From assembly GCA_964640055.1 (NCBI GenBank), contig CAZXFH010000010.1:19870-83869 (forward strand): 64,000 bases of DNA, read 5' to 3'. The notes under the pieces were generated by a model. That model searched no databases, was not told where the DNA came from, and saw only the letters and a list, made by a program, of their open reading frames with translations. Within the stretch, counting starts at the first letter, position 1; every line of letters begins with the position of its first letter. This document shows positions 8,900 through 17,808 of the stretch, in pieces. Made by a program: the position numbers and the translations under genes. Source of the stretch: CAZXFH01 sp964640055 (GTDB lineage Bacteria > Fidelibacterota > UBA2242 > JAFGTP01).

Positions 8900-11800
8900 T
8901 ATATATCCCAAATCTACTCAACACATTACCCTATTCCGACTGACACTTCTTTTTTGCTGGTTTATTTATTCCGGTCCTGAAAACCTCTTAGCGGCGCCCC
9001 ATATCAAAATAGTAAACCGTTGGGTGACTGAAGCAACCTGGCAATGGTCGGCCAGGATAACGGAACCGCCTTACAAATTAAGTCGCTCAAATATCAATGC
9101 GACTATCAGTCTGGAGGTGGAGGGGTTGGACTATGAGAATCGGGTTGGCTATCCCAATCTACCGATCAATACCCAGGTAATGCATTGTTTGCCTGAAGAT
9201 CTGGAAATACAAATCGAGAGCCAACAGAAGAGAATTTTTACTCTACCTGCCCGGCTTGAAATTTTCAGAGATTTTTTAACCAGTGAATATCAGCAAATGG
9301 CTGATCGGGATCGAATTGCCTCCCGTGACTTTGACTATACAAAAAAGTACCCGCAGCAGGTGGTGAAGTCCAAATTATTAGGGTTTGTACAGGGTATTCC
9401 TTTGACAGTCGTTTACATTTATCCGTATCAATTATTAACCGGCGGGAAAAGGGTCCAATATTATCATGATTTTACAGTTAAGGTTCATATTAAGGCCAAT
9501 GCTCAATTGCTTTCCAGTCCGGAACTGAGTAACGGATTGGTTTTCAAGTCTCTACAGACGGGGCCGGGAATACTGCGGAAATATTTGTCACCCCAGTTGG
9601 CTAAAACCATCCGGAATCCTTTGGTGAATATACCCGCTGTCAAAATTGGTGTGGTTACCGATGGAATATACCGCATATATAAGCGTACCTTACAAGATAG
9701 TGGGGCTGGATTGAAAAATATCGATCCGCGCACTTTGCAGCTCTTTAATCGAGGGAAGGAGGTTCCCATTGTAGTGGCCGGTGAAAGTGATGGGAGTTTT
9801 GATAATGACGATTATATTGAATTCATCGGCCAGCGATATCGCAATCCTGTGGCTGACTATGCGTATGATCCTTTTACCGATTGCAATGTTTACTGGCTGA
9901 TAGGCGGACAGAAGCACGGCTTACGCTACGCGGAAGAGTCGGCCAAAGCGACTATAGCGCCCGAAGATGCAATTATTCCCATCGATTACCAATATACCGC
10001 ACATATCGAAGAAAATAATGTCTTTATCAAATTGGGACAGGTGGACGTAGATCAACCGACGCACACCCGTGATCACTGGTTCTTTGACAGCGGAATTCGT
10101 GGCGGTACCACCCAGGATTACTTTTTCAAACTTCCTTATCCCAATAGTCGTTCCACTCGAGAGTTCAACCTGGAAGTTGGTATGCATGGGTTAACCTATC
10201 AGACCACCGATCACGAAATTACATTATATATTAATGATTATCTGGCCGCCCAGGATGGATGGCCAGGGCAAAATGCCTATACCATTCGCAATCAGGGACA
10301 GCAAACCCTACAAAACCGTTATTTAGAGCATGGAGAAAATAAGTTACAAGTAGCAGTGAGTGGTAGTGCTCCTGGTAATACTTACGACAAAGTTCTATTG
10401 GATTGGATCCGTATTCGATATCATCGTCTTTATCGCGGCCATCATGGATTTATTGATTTTCGGCCTCCGGATAATTATCCCCAGGGGACCTATCATTTTT
10501 ATATTGATAATTTTAGGTCAACGGATATTTCAGTCTATAAATTAGGAAAAAGTCGCTTAATGGATTTTGATTTGCAATATAACCGCTCTACAGATAATTA
10601 TACGCTAATTCTGGAAGATTATATCCATCATGATTCGGTGACTTATTTTGCAGCTGATCGACAAGGAATGCACACGCCCGCTTTTATCCATCGGGATACT
10701 ATTCCGGATTTAACCCGACTAAAACAGGGAAATTTTATATTAGTGACTCCTGATAAGTGGTATCATCAGTTATATAAGTTAACTGAATTTTATCAGAAAC
10801 AAGGCCTTGATCCGGTCAGGGTGAGTATCGAGGATATCTATAATTATTGTAATTATGGAATGGTCAGTCCCTACGCACTCAAGAGATTTTTGCGTTATGC
10901 TTTTGAGCATTGGCACCCCGGAGTACAATATGTAATGTTAATTGGGGATGTTGGTGAAAAGGGAACATCCCACACCGTTCCGGCCTTTTATTATCAGTCC
11001 TATAAGTATGGCGCTTGTGTCAGCGATTACTGGTATTCTCTGGTTGGGCCGGATGAAGCACTGCCGCAGTTTGCCCTGGGACGCTGGCCCTGTTCGAACC
11101 GGAAGGAACTGAACATACTGATCGATAAACGCGTTAATTACGGTAAAACTGTGGGACCGTGGCGGAAAGAACTGCTCTTTATTGCCGGTTATGAAGCGGC
11201 TTTTAAAAATCAGTCGGAAAATATAATCCGTCGGCAAATCAGAAATGATTTCGGTATTAATCGCATTTATATCGATCCGACTTCGCGAAATACAGTTTTT
11301 TTTGGTGGCTCAGATACCCTGATTCATTTGTTCAATCAAGGCTTGATATTAACAAACTTTTTTGGCCATGGTGGTGGTGCAGTGTGGGCAGATCGCAATC
11401 TTTTTAATAATGACCATATTCCTTTATTGGATAATTTTGACCACCTACCCTTTCTGACCAGTATGACCTGTTTTACAGGTGATTTTGCCAACCCAAAGGG
11501 GCTCGGAAAAAATATGATTTTGGCGAATAATGGCGGTGCTATCGGACTTTGGGGCTCATCCAGTGTAGGCTGGATTAAAAATGATTATTTATTGGTAAAA
11601 CCTTTTTATGATGAGGTTTTTAAAGTGGGAATGAGCGTAGGTGAGGCGGTACAGCTCGCCAAGATTAAATATTTGGTTCACAATCACTATTTTGACTATT
11701 TAGAAAATTCTTTGACCTATCCCTACAATTTAATTGGCGATCCAACTGTAAAATTGCCCTTACCCGGTCAAAAACTTGATTTGAAGATTGACAAAGAAGT

Positions 11801-13787
11801 ACCCCAAGCAGGAGAGACGATCCGCCTATCAGGGAGAATCCCTTTTTCGAAAGGCGGGGCTTTCATCAACTTGTATGATCTTAACCGGTATCCAATCTTT
11901 AATACGCCCGTAAGGATTACCTTTAACGCGCAACAGTTTAGCCACACTTTGGATTTACCATCCGATTTATCCCCCGGCGAAGCCTATTTGAATTATTATA
12001 TGTGCGATAAAGAGCAAAACACAGATGGCTGGGGGGCCACATTATTCAGTATAAAAGGACTGAACTTTTATGAATTTTCCAGCAGTCCAGCCAAGCCAAG
12101 ACATAAGGATCCTTTGCAGGTTTTTATTAAAGTGGACCTCCATGATTTACAAAGCTTGGTGTGCCTCCTTGACACCGTGAATGCTTATGAATACCTGGAT
12201 GATAGTGGCATTGAACATACCGTCAGTTTTCAGGATCCTGACCAAGTGGATACTTTAACTATGGAGCCTAAAAATGATACTCCGTATACCTGGCAATTAA
12301 CAAATCCTATCATAGTGAAAGAAGCGGGTAAATTAGTTGCGATCCGTTTTGTGGCTTTTGACTGTGATGGAAATCAAGTAGCCAGTCAGATTTATTCCCT
12401 ACGTACCCGGCAACAGGGAGATCTGTATACGGTCCGTATTGATCAGGATGGTGGGGATTATCCCGCAATATCATTGTATGTCAATTACACCGGCGAGGAT
12501 ACAATTCAGATAACCAACCGAATCAACCGCAGTGATGGCACTTTATTCGGGCAGAAAAAATCTGTCTTTTATCCCAAGCAGAATAAAGTTGTCAAAATCC
12601 CTGGTATCTTGGGCCGTGAGTGGGAAACCTTTCATATCGAGCTGGATTGCGAACATGCATATCAGGAATCCTGTGAAAATAACAATGTTTTTACTGATTC
12701 GCTGTATATCAGTTGTTTTCCCTTATTGCCTGAATACGGCACCAGCTACAATGGTACAAGTCATGATACAATTCGATATAACCAGGACTTTTCGCTGGCC
12801 ATTGCCCCAAGTTATATCAATGATACCTGTGTATTATTGGTCGATACTGACACATTAGATAAAGTGAATAATCAGCCGGAATTCGATTTGATACCGAATA
12901 CGGATAACCAATGTTTAATTGGATACAAAGTTAGACTCACGAATATCACCGAAAGTGATAAGTTCGAAATGTTTACAGCAATAAATTTGGCTCAAATTAG
13001 CAATTCGGATTCAATCGATTTATATATTGGCCGCTGGGATTCCTTTTTAAATATATGGATACGAGAAAATTCAGTCCGGTATCAGAATCAGCTAAGGGCT
13101 CATCCAAATGGAGTGGGGAAATTTTGTATGATTACCTGCACGGATAACACACCTCCACAGCTGGAAATGAATTTAGAAGGCCAACGCTTTTTTCAGGATT
13201 CTTATGTATCTGAAAAACCCAATATTTCCCTGATTGCTGAGGATCAGAACGGACTGTGTTTTAACCGCAGGGGAGTTGAAATTTTACTTGATGATCAGAT
13301 TGTCCCCTTTTCAGCTTTAAGTTTTGCGGATACTATTGCCGATGGCAATTATATATCGGCACAGTTTCGTCCCACACTGAATAAAGGGGAACACGTCCTG
13401 GAAGTTTTACTTAGCGATGCGGCTGGGAACCAGGTGCGGAAGAGGATTGATTTTATCGTCAGCAACGAATTACAGTTAATTGACTACGGGAATTATCCCA
13501 ACCCTTTCAGAAATCGTACTACTTTTATCTATGAATTAACTCAGCGGGTGGAAGTTTTTAAAATCAAGATATATACTGTCTCCGGACGACAGATCAAAGA
13601 ATTGGATGTCTACTCAGTACCCACTACCGGTTTGGATATAAATGAGGGCGGCTATCATGAAATAACCTGGGATGGTTTGGATTCCCAGGGAAATTTTATC
13701 GGTAATGGGGTTTATTTCTATAAGATTTATGCCCGCAAGGATGACAAGGTGGTCACTTCAATGGGAAAGATTGCCAAAACAAGATGA
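8886..13787 (+). CDS. PorU-like T9SS sortase (long form), gingipain-type C25 peptidase
   Basis: The 1633-residue protein begins with an export signal (hydrophobic FRLTLLFCWFIY, then Ala-Ala-Pro). The central C25 peptidase domain (about residues 600-960) shows the gingipain-type catalytic dyad: His828 in FFGHGGG and Cys862 in SMTCFTGDF, 34 residues apart as in gingipains. A beta-rich region of roughly 550 residues follows, then a terminal sorting domain with NYPNPFRN and GNGVYFYKIYA. PorU cleaves and anchors T9SS cargo at the cell surface. The PorV-like gene directly downstream supports this over a gingipain-like secreted virulence protease. It is clearly longer than Bacteroidota PorU (about 1100-1300 aa), and may correspond to the PorU2-type long form. 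It overlaps cdaA by 14 nt. Confidence 0.85.
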   Translation: MRNHDIYPKSTQHITLFRLTLLFCWFIYSGPENLLAAPHIKIVNRWVTEATWQWSARITEPPYKLSRSNINATISLEVEGLDYENRVGYPNLPINTQVMHCLPEDLEIQIESQQKRIFTLPARLEIFRDFLTSEYQQMADRDRIASRDFDYTKKYPQQVVKSKLLGFVQGIPLTVVYIYPYQLLTGGKRVQYYHDFTVKVHIKANAQLLSSPELSNGLVFKSLQTGPGILRKYLSPQLAKTIRNPLVNIPAVKIGVVTDGIYRIYKRTLQDSGAGLKNIDPRTLQLFNRGKEVPIVVAGESDGSFDNDDYIEFIGQRYRNPVADYAYDPFTDCNVYWLIGGQKHGLRYAEESAKATIAPEDAIIPIDYQYTAHIEENNVFIKLGQVDVDQPTHTRDHWFFDSGIRGGTTQDYFFKLPYPNSRSTREFNLEVGMHGLTYQTTDHEITLYINDYLAAQDGWPGQNAYTIRNQGQQTLQNRYLEHGENKLQVAVSGSAPGNTYDKVLLDWIRIRYHRLYRGHHGFIDFRPPDNYPQGTYHFYIDNFRSTDISVYKLGKSRLMDFDLQYNRSTDNYTLILEDYIHHDSVTYFAADRQGMHTPAFIHRDTIPDLTRLKQGNFILVTPDKWYHQLYKLTEFYQKQGLDPVRVSIEDIYNYCNYGMVSPYALKRFLRYAFEHWHPGVQYVMLIGDVGEKGTSHTVPAFYYQSYKYGACVSDYWYSLVGPDEALPQFALGRWPCSNRKELNILIDKRVNYGKTVGPWRKELLFIAGYEAAFKNQSENIIRRQIRNDFGINRIYIDPTSRNTVFFGGSDTLIHLFNQGLILTNFFGHGGGAVWADRNLFNNDHIPLLDNFDHLPFLTSMTCFTGDFANPKGLGKNMILANNGGAIGLWGSSSVGWIKNDYLLVKPFYDEVFKVGMSVGEAVQLAKIKYLVHNHYFDYLENSLTYPYNLIGDPTVKLPLPGQKLDLKIDKEVPQAGETIRLSGRIPFSKGGAFINLYDLNRYPIFNTPVRITFNAQQFSHTLDLPSDLSPGEAYLNYYMCDKEQNTDGWGATLFSIKGLNFYEFSSSPAKPRHKDPLQVFIKVDLHDLQSLVCLLDTVNAYEYLDDSGIEHTVSFQDPDQVDTLTMEPKNDTPYTWQLTNPIIVKEAGKLVAIRFVAFDCDGNQVASQIYSLRTRQQGDLYTVRIDQDGGDYPAISLYVNYTGEDTIQITNRINRSDGTLFGQKKSVFYPKQNKVVKIPGILGREWETFHIELDCEHAYQESCENNNVFTDSLYISCFPLLPEYGTSYNGTSHDTIRYNQDFSLAIAPSYINDTCVLLVDTDTLDKVNNQPEFDLIPNTDNQCLIGYKVRLTNITESDKFEMFTAINLAQISNSDSIDLYIGRWDSFLNIWIRENSVRYQNQLRAHPNGVGKFCMITCTDNTPPQLEMNLEGQRFFQDSYVSEKPNISLIAEDQNGLCFNRRGVEILLDDQIVPFSALSFADTIADGNYISAQFRPTLNKGEHVLEVLLSDAAGNQVRKRIDFIVSNELQLIDYGNYPNPFRNRTTFIYELTQRVEVFKIKIYTVSGRQIKELDVYSVPTTGLDINEGGYHEITWDGLDSQGNFIGNGVYFYKIYARKDDKVVTSMGKIAKTR

Positions 13788-14797
13788 AAAGAATTGTGAA
13801 ATATTGCTTGATATATCCGTTGGGCTTATATCTGGCTATGGCAGGGGAGTATGCTGACTCCTTTTTGGAATTAGGGGTTAGTGCCCGGGATCTGGCTATG
13901 GCCAACACTCTGAGTGCTCTTGATCGGTCATCTACGGCCTTTATTCGCAATCCAGCCGGTCTGGCTTATGTTAAAAGTACGCAGGTTGGATTGATGTATA
14001 CCTCTCTTTTTGGATTAGCAGACCATAATTATCTGGGTCTGGCGTTCCCGGTTAGCGACAGATCATCAATTGGCCTGAGCTGGGTTCGTCTCGGTGTGGA
14101 TGATATTCCTATACGACCGGATATCTTACGCCAGGTACCGGAGCAGGCCTCGCGCAGAGACTCAGTGATGATACTTGCCAATTCAGCAACCCAATATTTC
14201 TCTGATCGTGAAGACGCTTGGTTTTTATCCTTTGGTCGCCTGGATACCCAGAGAGTGGACCTGGGCTGGAAGTATTATAAATTTAATGTTGAAATTCCCT
14301 GGGGGATCAACTTTAAAATTTTGCACAAGCAGCTCTACAATTTGGAAGCCTATGGATTAGGACTGGATATTGGTGGTCGCCTGCGATTTAGCGGGGAAGA
14401 TATTTTGGACATCAACCGATTGGGGATGTTCACTCTGGGACTGTCACTAAAGGATATAACCGGGACAACAATCTATTGGAATACTAAACATCAGGATAAA
14501 ATTGATATTACACCGGTAATTTCATTCGCATGGGAACAACCCTTTTTAAAATGGAAAAGTCAAATGAACTTTTGTTTTGAAAAGGTATATAAACAAATGC
14601 ATGATACTTTTAGGTATGGTATCGAAGTTATGCTATTTGATCATGTTTATCTGAGATCTGGCTTAAAAAAATCTGGTTTTACAGCTGGATTAGGATTAAA
14701 CTTTACAGTGATGCGTAAATCCTGTTTACTGGATTATTCTTTTTTACATCATAGCTTGGGTGCTAGTCATCGAATCGGTTGTGGAGTAATTTTATAA
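13784..14797 (+). CDS. PorV-family outer-membrane beta-barrel protein (T9SS shuttle)
   Basis: The 337-residue protein has a signal peptide and the PorV/UPF0164 N-terminal signature: FLELGVSARDLAMAN, then RSSTAFIRNPAGLA, followed by alternating beta strands with aromatic ends consistent with a FadL-like barrel. PorV delivers T9SS cargo to PorU at the outer membrane. Its ATG overlaps the porU-like stop by 4 nt, the strongest context evidence that the two form a sortase-shuttle pair. PorQ and PorV belong to the same family and cannot be told apart here by eye; the PorU pairing favours PorV. Confidence 0.82.
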   Translation: MKRIVKYCLIYPLGLYLAMAGEYADSFLELGVSARDLAMANTLSALDRSSTAFIRNPAGLAYVKSTQVGLMYTSLFGLADHNYLGLAFPVSDRSSIGLSWVRLGVDDIPIRPDILRQVPEQASRRDSVMILANSATQYFSDREDAWFLSFGRLDTQRVDLGWKYYKFNVEIPWGINFKILHKQLYNLEAYGLGLDIGGRLRFSGEDILDINRLGMFTLGLSLKDITGTTIYWNTKHQDKIDITPVISFAWEQPFLKWKSQMNFCFEKVYKQMHDTFRYGIEVMLFDHVYLRSGLKKSGFTAGLGLNFTVMRKSCLLDYSFLHHSLGASHRIGCGVIL

Positions 14798-15573
14798 GTT
14801 CGCACGCAACTAAATATTATTTAATTTTATTTATAATTATCTGGGGTATAATTTTGGTGGCCTGCGGTGAGGATCTGGAAGATCCAGAGCCACCGGAAAG
14901 ACCTCAGTGGGTGGCCAAATCATTGCCAACTGATACGATTGAGACCGGAATTGATGCTTATCATTTAGATGATGCGGTGGTTTTAGAGTGGTATCCCGGG
15001 ACAGAAGCGGATCTGGCGGAATATAAAATATTTTGTGCATTGAACGAACCGGACAGTACTTATGAGCTTTTGCAGGAAATCACATTTTATACATTGACAA
15101 GTGAAAATATGGTTTATCTAGATACAGCGGCTCAAACCGGTAACAACTATTATTATTATTTGAAGGCTGTAGATCAGACAGGGAATAAAAGTGAACCTTC
15201 TGATACCCAAAGCTATCAATTGATCCAGAAGGCGGAGTTGATTCAGCCCCGCGGTGCGCTTAATGAAACCCGACCGGTTTTCGAATGGTATGATCATAAT
15301 GGCAGAACTACGAATGAATATGTTATTCGTCTGGAATGTTTAAAAAATCAAGAAGTTATTTGGATTTCTCGGATGAATCGACCAAATTATGGAGATTTTT
15401 CACAGAGTAAAGAATTTAATTTTGATCAGTCCTCTAAGATAAATAATTTAATTCCCGGCAATACTTATCGATGGCGGATAGACGCTATATACATGATCGA
15501 TAATTTAGGGTACGATGTCGCCGGATCCGAATCCTATTGGGAATATTTCTCGATACAGGATGCAGGCAGTTAA
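14779..15573 (+). CDS. Lipoprotein with fibronectin type III-like domain
   Basis: The 264-residue protein has an N-terminal hydrophobic segment ending in a good lipobox (ILVACGED), so it is a predicted lipoprotein. Residues ~60-140 look like a fibronectin type III domain (AVVLEWYPGTEADLAEYKI, then NYYYYLKAVDQTGNKSEPSD). A second beta-sandwich-like half with a similar RPVFEWYD and YRWRIDAI pattern follows. The start is uncertain: the only usual start codon that keeps the signal is TTG 14779, inside the last 19 nt of the porV-like gene. Its position suggests an accessory surface lipoprotein of the T9SS unit, but no specific function can be assigned. Confidence 0.72.
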   Translation: MWSNFISSHATKYYLILFIIIWGIILVACGEDLEDPEPPERPQWVAKSLPTDTIETGIDAYHLDDAVVLEWYPGTEADLAEYKIFCALNEPDSTYELLQEITFYTLTSENMVYLDTAAQTGNNYYYYLKAVDQTGNKSEPSDTQSYQLIQKAELIQPRGALNETRPVFEWYDHNGRTTNEYVIRLECLKNQEVIWISRMNRPNYGDFSQSKEFNFDQSSKINNLIPGNTYRWRIDAIYMIDNLGYDVAGSESYWEYFSIQDAGS

Positions 15574-15600
15574 TAACTTAATTAAAGTAAAGAGTCTATT

Positions 15601-16137
15601 TTGCAAAAATTTGGCTTTATACTATTAATGTGTTCAATGACAAACCTATTAGCCCAGAATCAAACCCGTGCTTCAGTTGTAGAGCGGGATAAAACTCAGG
15701 GGAACCGTACCGCTGCTTCCCGATATATATTTTCTACCACCGATGATGCGCTTATGATGATGGTCAATGTTTGGGGTGAAGTGAAAAAGCCGGGCATCTA
15801 CGAAGTTCCGTTAGGGATTGATCTTATTGAATTGCTCTCCTCAGCGGGTGGGCCGACCGATGCCAGTAAATTATCCAGTATTAAAGTGATCCGCATCCAG
15901 GCCGAGAACCGTGCAAATTCCAGTCGAACTGAGCCAGCGGTTTTTACCGTGGATGTAAGAGCCTTTCTGGAGCATGGGGATATGAGCAGAATTCCCAAGA
16001 TTCGGCCGCATGACACGATAGTCGTGCCGGTAAAACCGACGGAGTACGTGTTAAAGTCATTAAAGTGGACCCAGCAATTTTTAAGTTTGGTGTCTATTTA
16101 TACGATGATACAATTTTATATATCACGATCTAATTAA
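15601..16137 (+). CDS. Exported SLBB-domain protein
   Basis: The 178-residue protein starts at a TTG with a short signal peptide ending LLAQ. The central region (VNVWGEVKKPGIYEVP through LLSSAGGPTD) is a single SLBB-type domain, as found in Wza-like polysaccharide export proteins and competence-type surface proteins. The canonical Wza poly-export (BexD/CtrA) domain is missing, and a hydrophobic stretch (FLSLVSIYTMIQFYI) close to the C-terminus could be a membrane anchor. No capsule or exopolysaccharide genes are nearby; the only polysaccharide-related gene is a deacetylase 45 kb away. Its place after the porU/porV run suggests an envelope role. Confidence 0.7.
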   Translation: MQKFGFILLMCSMTNLLAQNQTRASVVERDKTQGNRTAASRYIFSTTDDALMMMVNVWGEVKKPGIYEVPLGIDLIELLSSAGGPTDASKLSSIKVIRIQAENRANSSRTEPAVFTVDVRAFLEHGDMSRIPKIRPHDTIVVPVKPTEYVLKSLKWTQQFLSLVSIYTMIQFYISRSN

Positions 16138-16188
16138 TAAGAGAGTAATAAAAAAACAAAGAGGAAATAAACAAAAGGAGCGTTTCAT

Positions 16189-16662
16189 ATGTTAGATGAT
16201 ATTGATGTGCAGATTTTAGACATTTTACAGAAGAAAGGACGCATCCAGCGTAACCACATCGCGGAAAAAGTCGGCCTGACTATTCCGGCTGTCAGTGAGC
16301 GGATGCGTAAGTTGGAGAAGAAAGGTATTATTGAGGGCTATCATGCTAAAATCAATAATGCTGCTATTGGAAAAGATGTAACCGCTTTTGTATTTGTGAT
16401 CACCTCGCCTTCGGGTAATTATGAAGGCTTCATTACCAAGGCTAAGGAAAAGAATGATATTGTGGAATGTCATTCCATAACCGGTGAGGGCTCGCATTTA
16501 TTGAAAATTTATACCGATTCAACCGCCACCCTGGAAGAGATGCTTTCCGAGATTCAGTCCTGGCCGGGTGTTTTACAGACCAAGACCTATATTGCCCTTT
16601 CCAGTTACAAAGAATTTTCTCCGCTGCAACCATCTGGTTCGGTGGTCAAAAAGAAAAAGTAG
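16189..16662 (+). CDS. Lrp/AsnC-family transcriptional regulator
   Basis: The 157-residue protein has an N-terminal AsnC-type winged helix (LDDIDVQILDILQKKGR and IAEKVGLTIPAVSERMRKLE) followed by a RAM-like ligand domain (VECHSITGEGSHLLKI). Members sense amino acids or related small molecules and act as dimers or octamers on DNA. The start has a strong AAAAGGAG Shine-Dalgarno 8 nt upstream of the ATG. It precedes prfB and lysS, neither an obvious Lrp target, so its regulon cannot be inferred from position. Length is normal for the family. Confidence 0.92.
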   Translation: MLDDIDVQILDILQKKGRIQRNHIAEKVGLTIPAVSERMRKLEKKGIIEGYHAKINNAAIGKDVTAFVFVITSPSGNYEGFITKAKEKNDIVECHSITGEGSHLLKIYTDSTATLEEMLSEIQSWPGVLQTKTYIALSSYKEFSPLQPSGSVVKKKK

Positions 16663-16700
16663 GGCGCAGTAAATAACAAATATAATAATCACTAGGATCA

Positions 16701-17808
16701 ATGGTACAAGATATTATTGCGGACTTAGACGAACTCAAACCGCGTATAGCAGAATTACGGAGGTTACTTTGACGTTGATAGCAAGCAACGTCAATTAGAA
16801 GAGTTACGCCAAAAGACCTTTGCCCCCGATTTCTGGGATAATCCGCAGCGGGCACAGTCCATAACCCAAAAAATTAACAGTACGGAAACTATTCTGAAGA
16901 AATATCAGATAGTTTCTAAAAAATACAAAGAAATTGCTGATTTTCTGGCTTTGGCCCAAGAAGAAGATGATCAGGATTTGACTGCCGAATTAGAAGAAAT
17001 GGTTACTGGTTTGAAGCGCCAAGTCGATCAATTGGAACTGGATACCATGCTGAGCGGTGAAGATGACGAGAAAGATGCCATTTTAACCATTCATCCCGGT
17101 GCTGGCGGCACTGAATCCCAGGATTGGGCGGAAATGTTACTGCGTATGTATTTGCATTGGATTGAAAAAAGCGGTCGTCAGGCGAAAATAATGAATATGA
17201 TAAAAGGTGAAGAGGCCGGTATTAAAGATGTTTCCGTAGAGGTTAAGGGCAACCATGCCTATGGTTATTTAAAAGCCGAAGCCGGGATCCATCGTCTGGT
17301 ACGGATTTCACCCTTTGATGCCAATAAAAGACGACATACTTCCTTTGCCTCGGTTTTTGTTTATCCGGAGATCGAGGCAGATATTGAAGTAGAAATTAAA
17401 CTGGAAGATATTCGTATTGATACCTACCGGGCCAGCGGAGCCGGGGGCCAACACGTTAACAAAACCGATTCTGCCATCCGGATTACTCATCAACCGACAG
17501 GAATTGTGGTGCAATGTCAAAACGAGCGTTCGCAACATAAAAACAAAGCCACCGCTCTTAAGATTCTAAAAGCACGTCTCTATCAGAAAGAAAAGGAAGA
17601 ACGGGAAAAAGAGCGCGACAAAATTGAAGACAATAAGAAGGAGATTGCCTGGGGTAACCAGATCCGATCCTATGTTTTTCAGCCTTATACCATGGTGAAA
17701 GATCATCGTACAAAGGTGGAAACAGGTAATATTCAGGCGGTCATGGATGGTGAGATAGACGAATTCATTCGCAGCTATCTGCTTAAAAGAAAGCGGCCAA
17801 AGGAGTAA
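16701..17808 (+). CDS. prfB: Peptide chain release factor 2 with programmed +1 frameshift
   Basis: An upstream 23-codon frame starts at ATG 16701 and runs into an in-frame TGA at 16770-16772; the rest of the protein is in the +1 frame from GAC 16771. The slippery site CTT TGA C is preceded by a GGAGG Shine-Dalgarno-like element with a 3-nt gap, the same architecture as E. coli prfB. The joined product is 368 residues (E. coli 365) and has the RF2 codon-recognition SPF (203-205) and catalytic GGQ (248-250), so it terminates at UGA and UAA. Starting at the internal ATG 16951 would lose the N-terminal domain. RF2 thus regulates its own synthesis. The stop is directly followed by lysS. Confidence 0.96.
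16759..16773 (+). promoter_or_regulatory. prfB programmed +1 frameshift site
   Basis: GGAGG, a 3-nt spacer (TTA), then CTT TGA C. The internal Shine-Dalgarno-like element and the weak UGA-C stop context promote slippage of the CUU-decoding tRNA into the +1 frame when RF2 is scarce. The frame before (from ATG 16701) and after (to 17808) both encode conserved RF2 sequence. Confidence 0.95.

Noticed and set aside
8886..13787. Secreted gingipain-like virulence protease
   Set aside because: The PorV-family gene translationally coupled downstream favours the T9SS sortase role over a cargo protease.
16951..17808. prfB beginning at the internal ATG 16951
   Set aside because: RF2 sequence continues upstream in the same frame to the +1 frameshift site at 16770, and the frame before it begins at ATG 16701 with the expected RF2 N-terminus.
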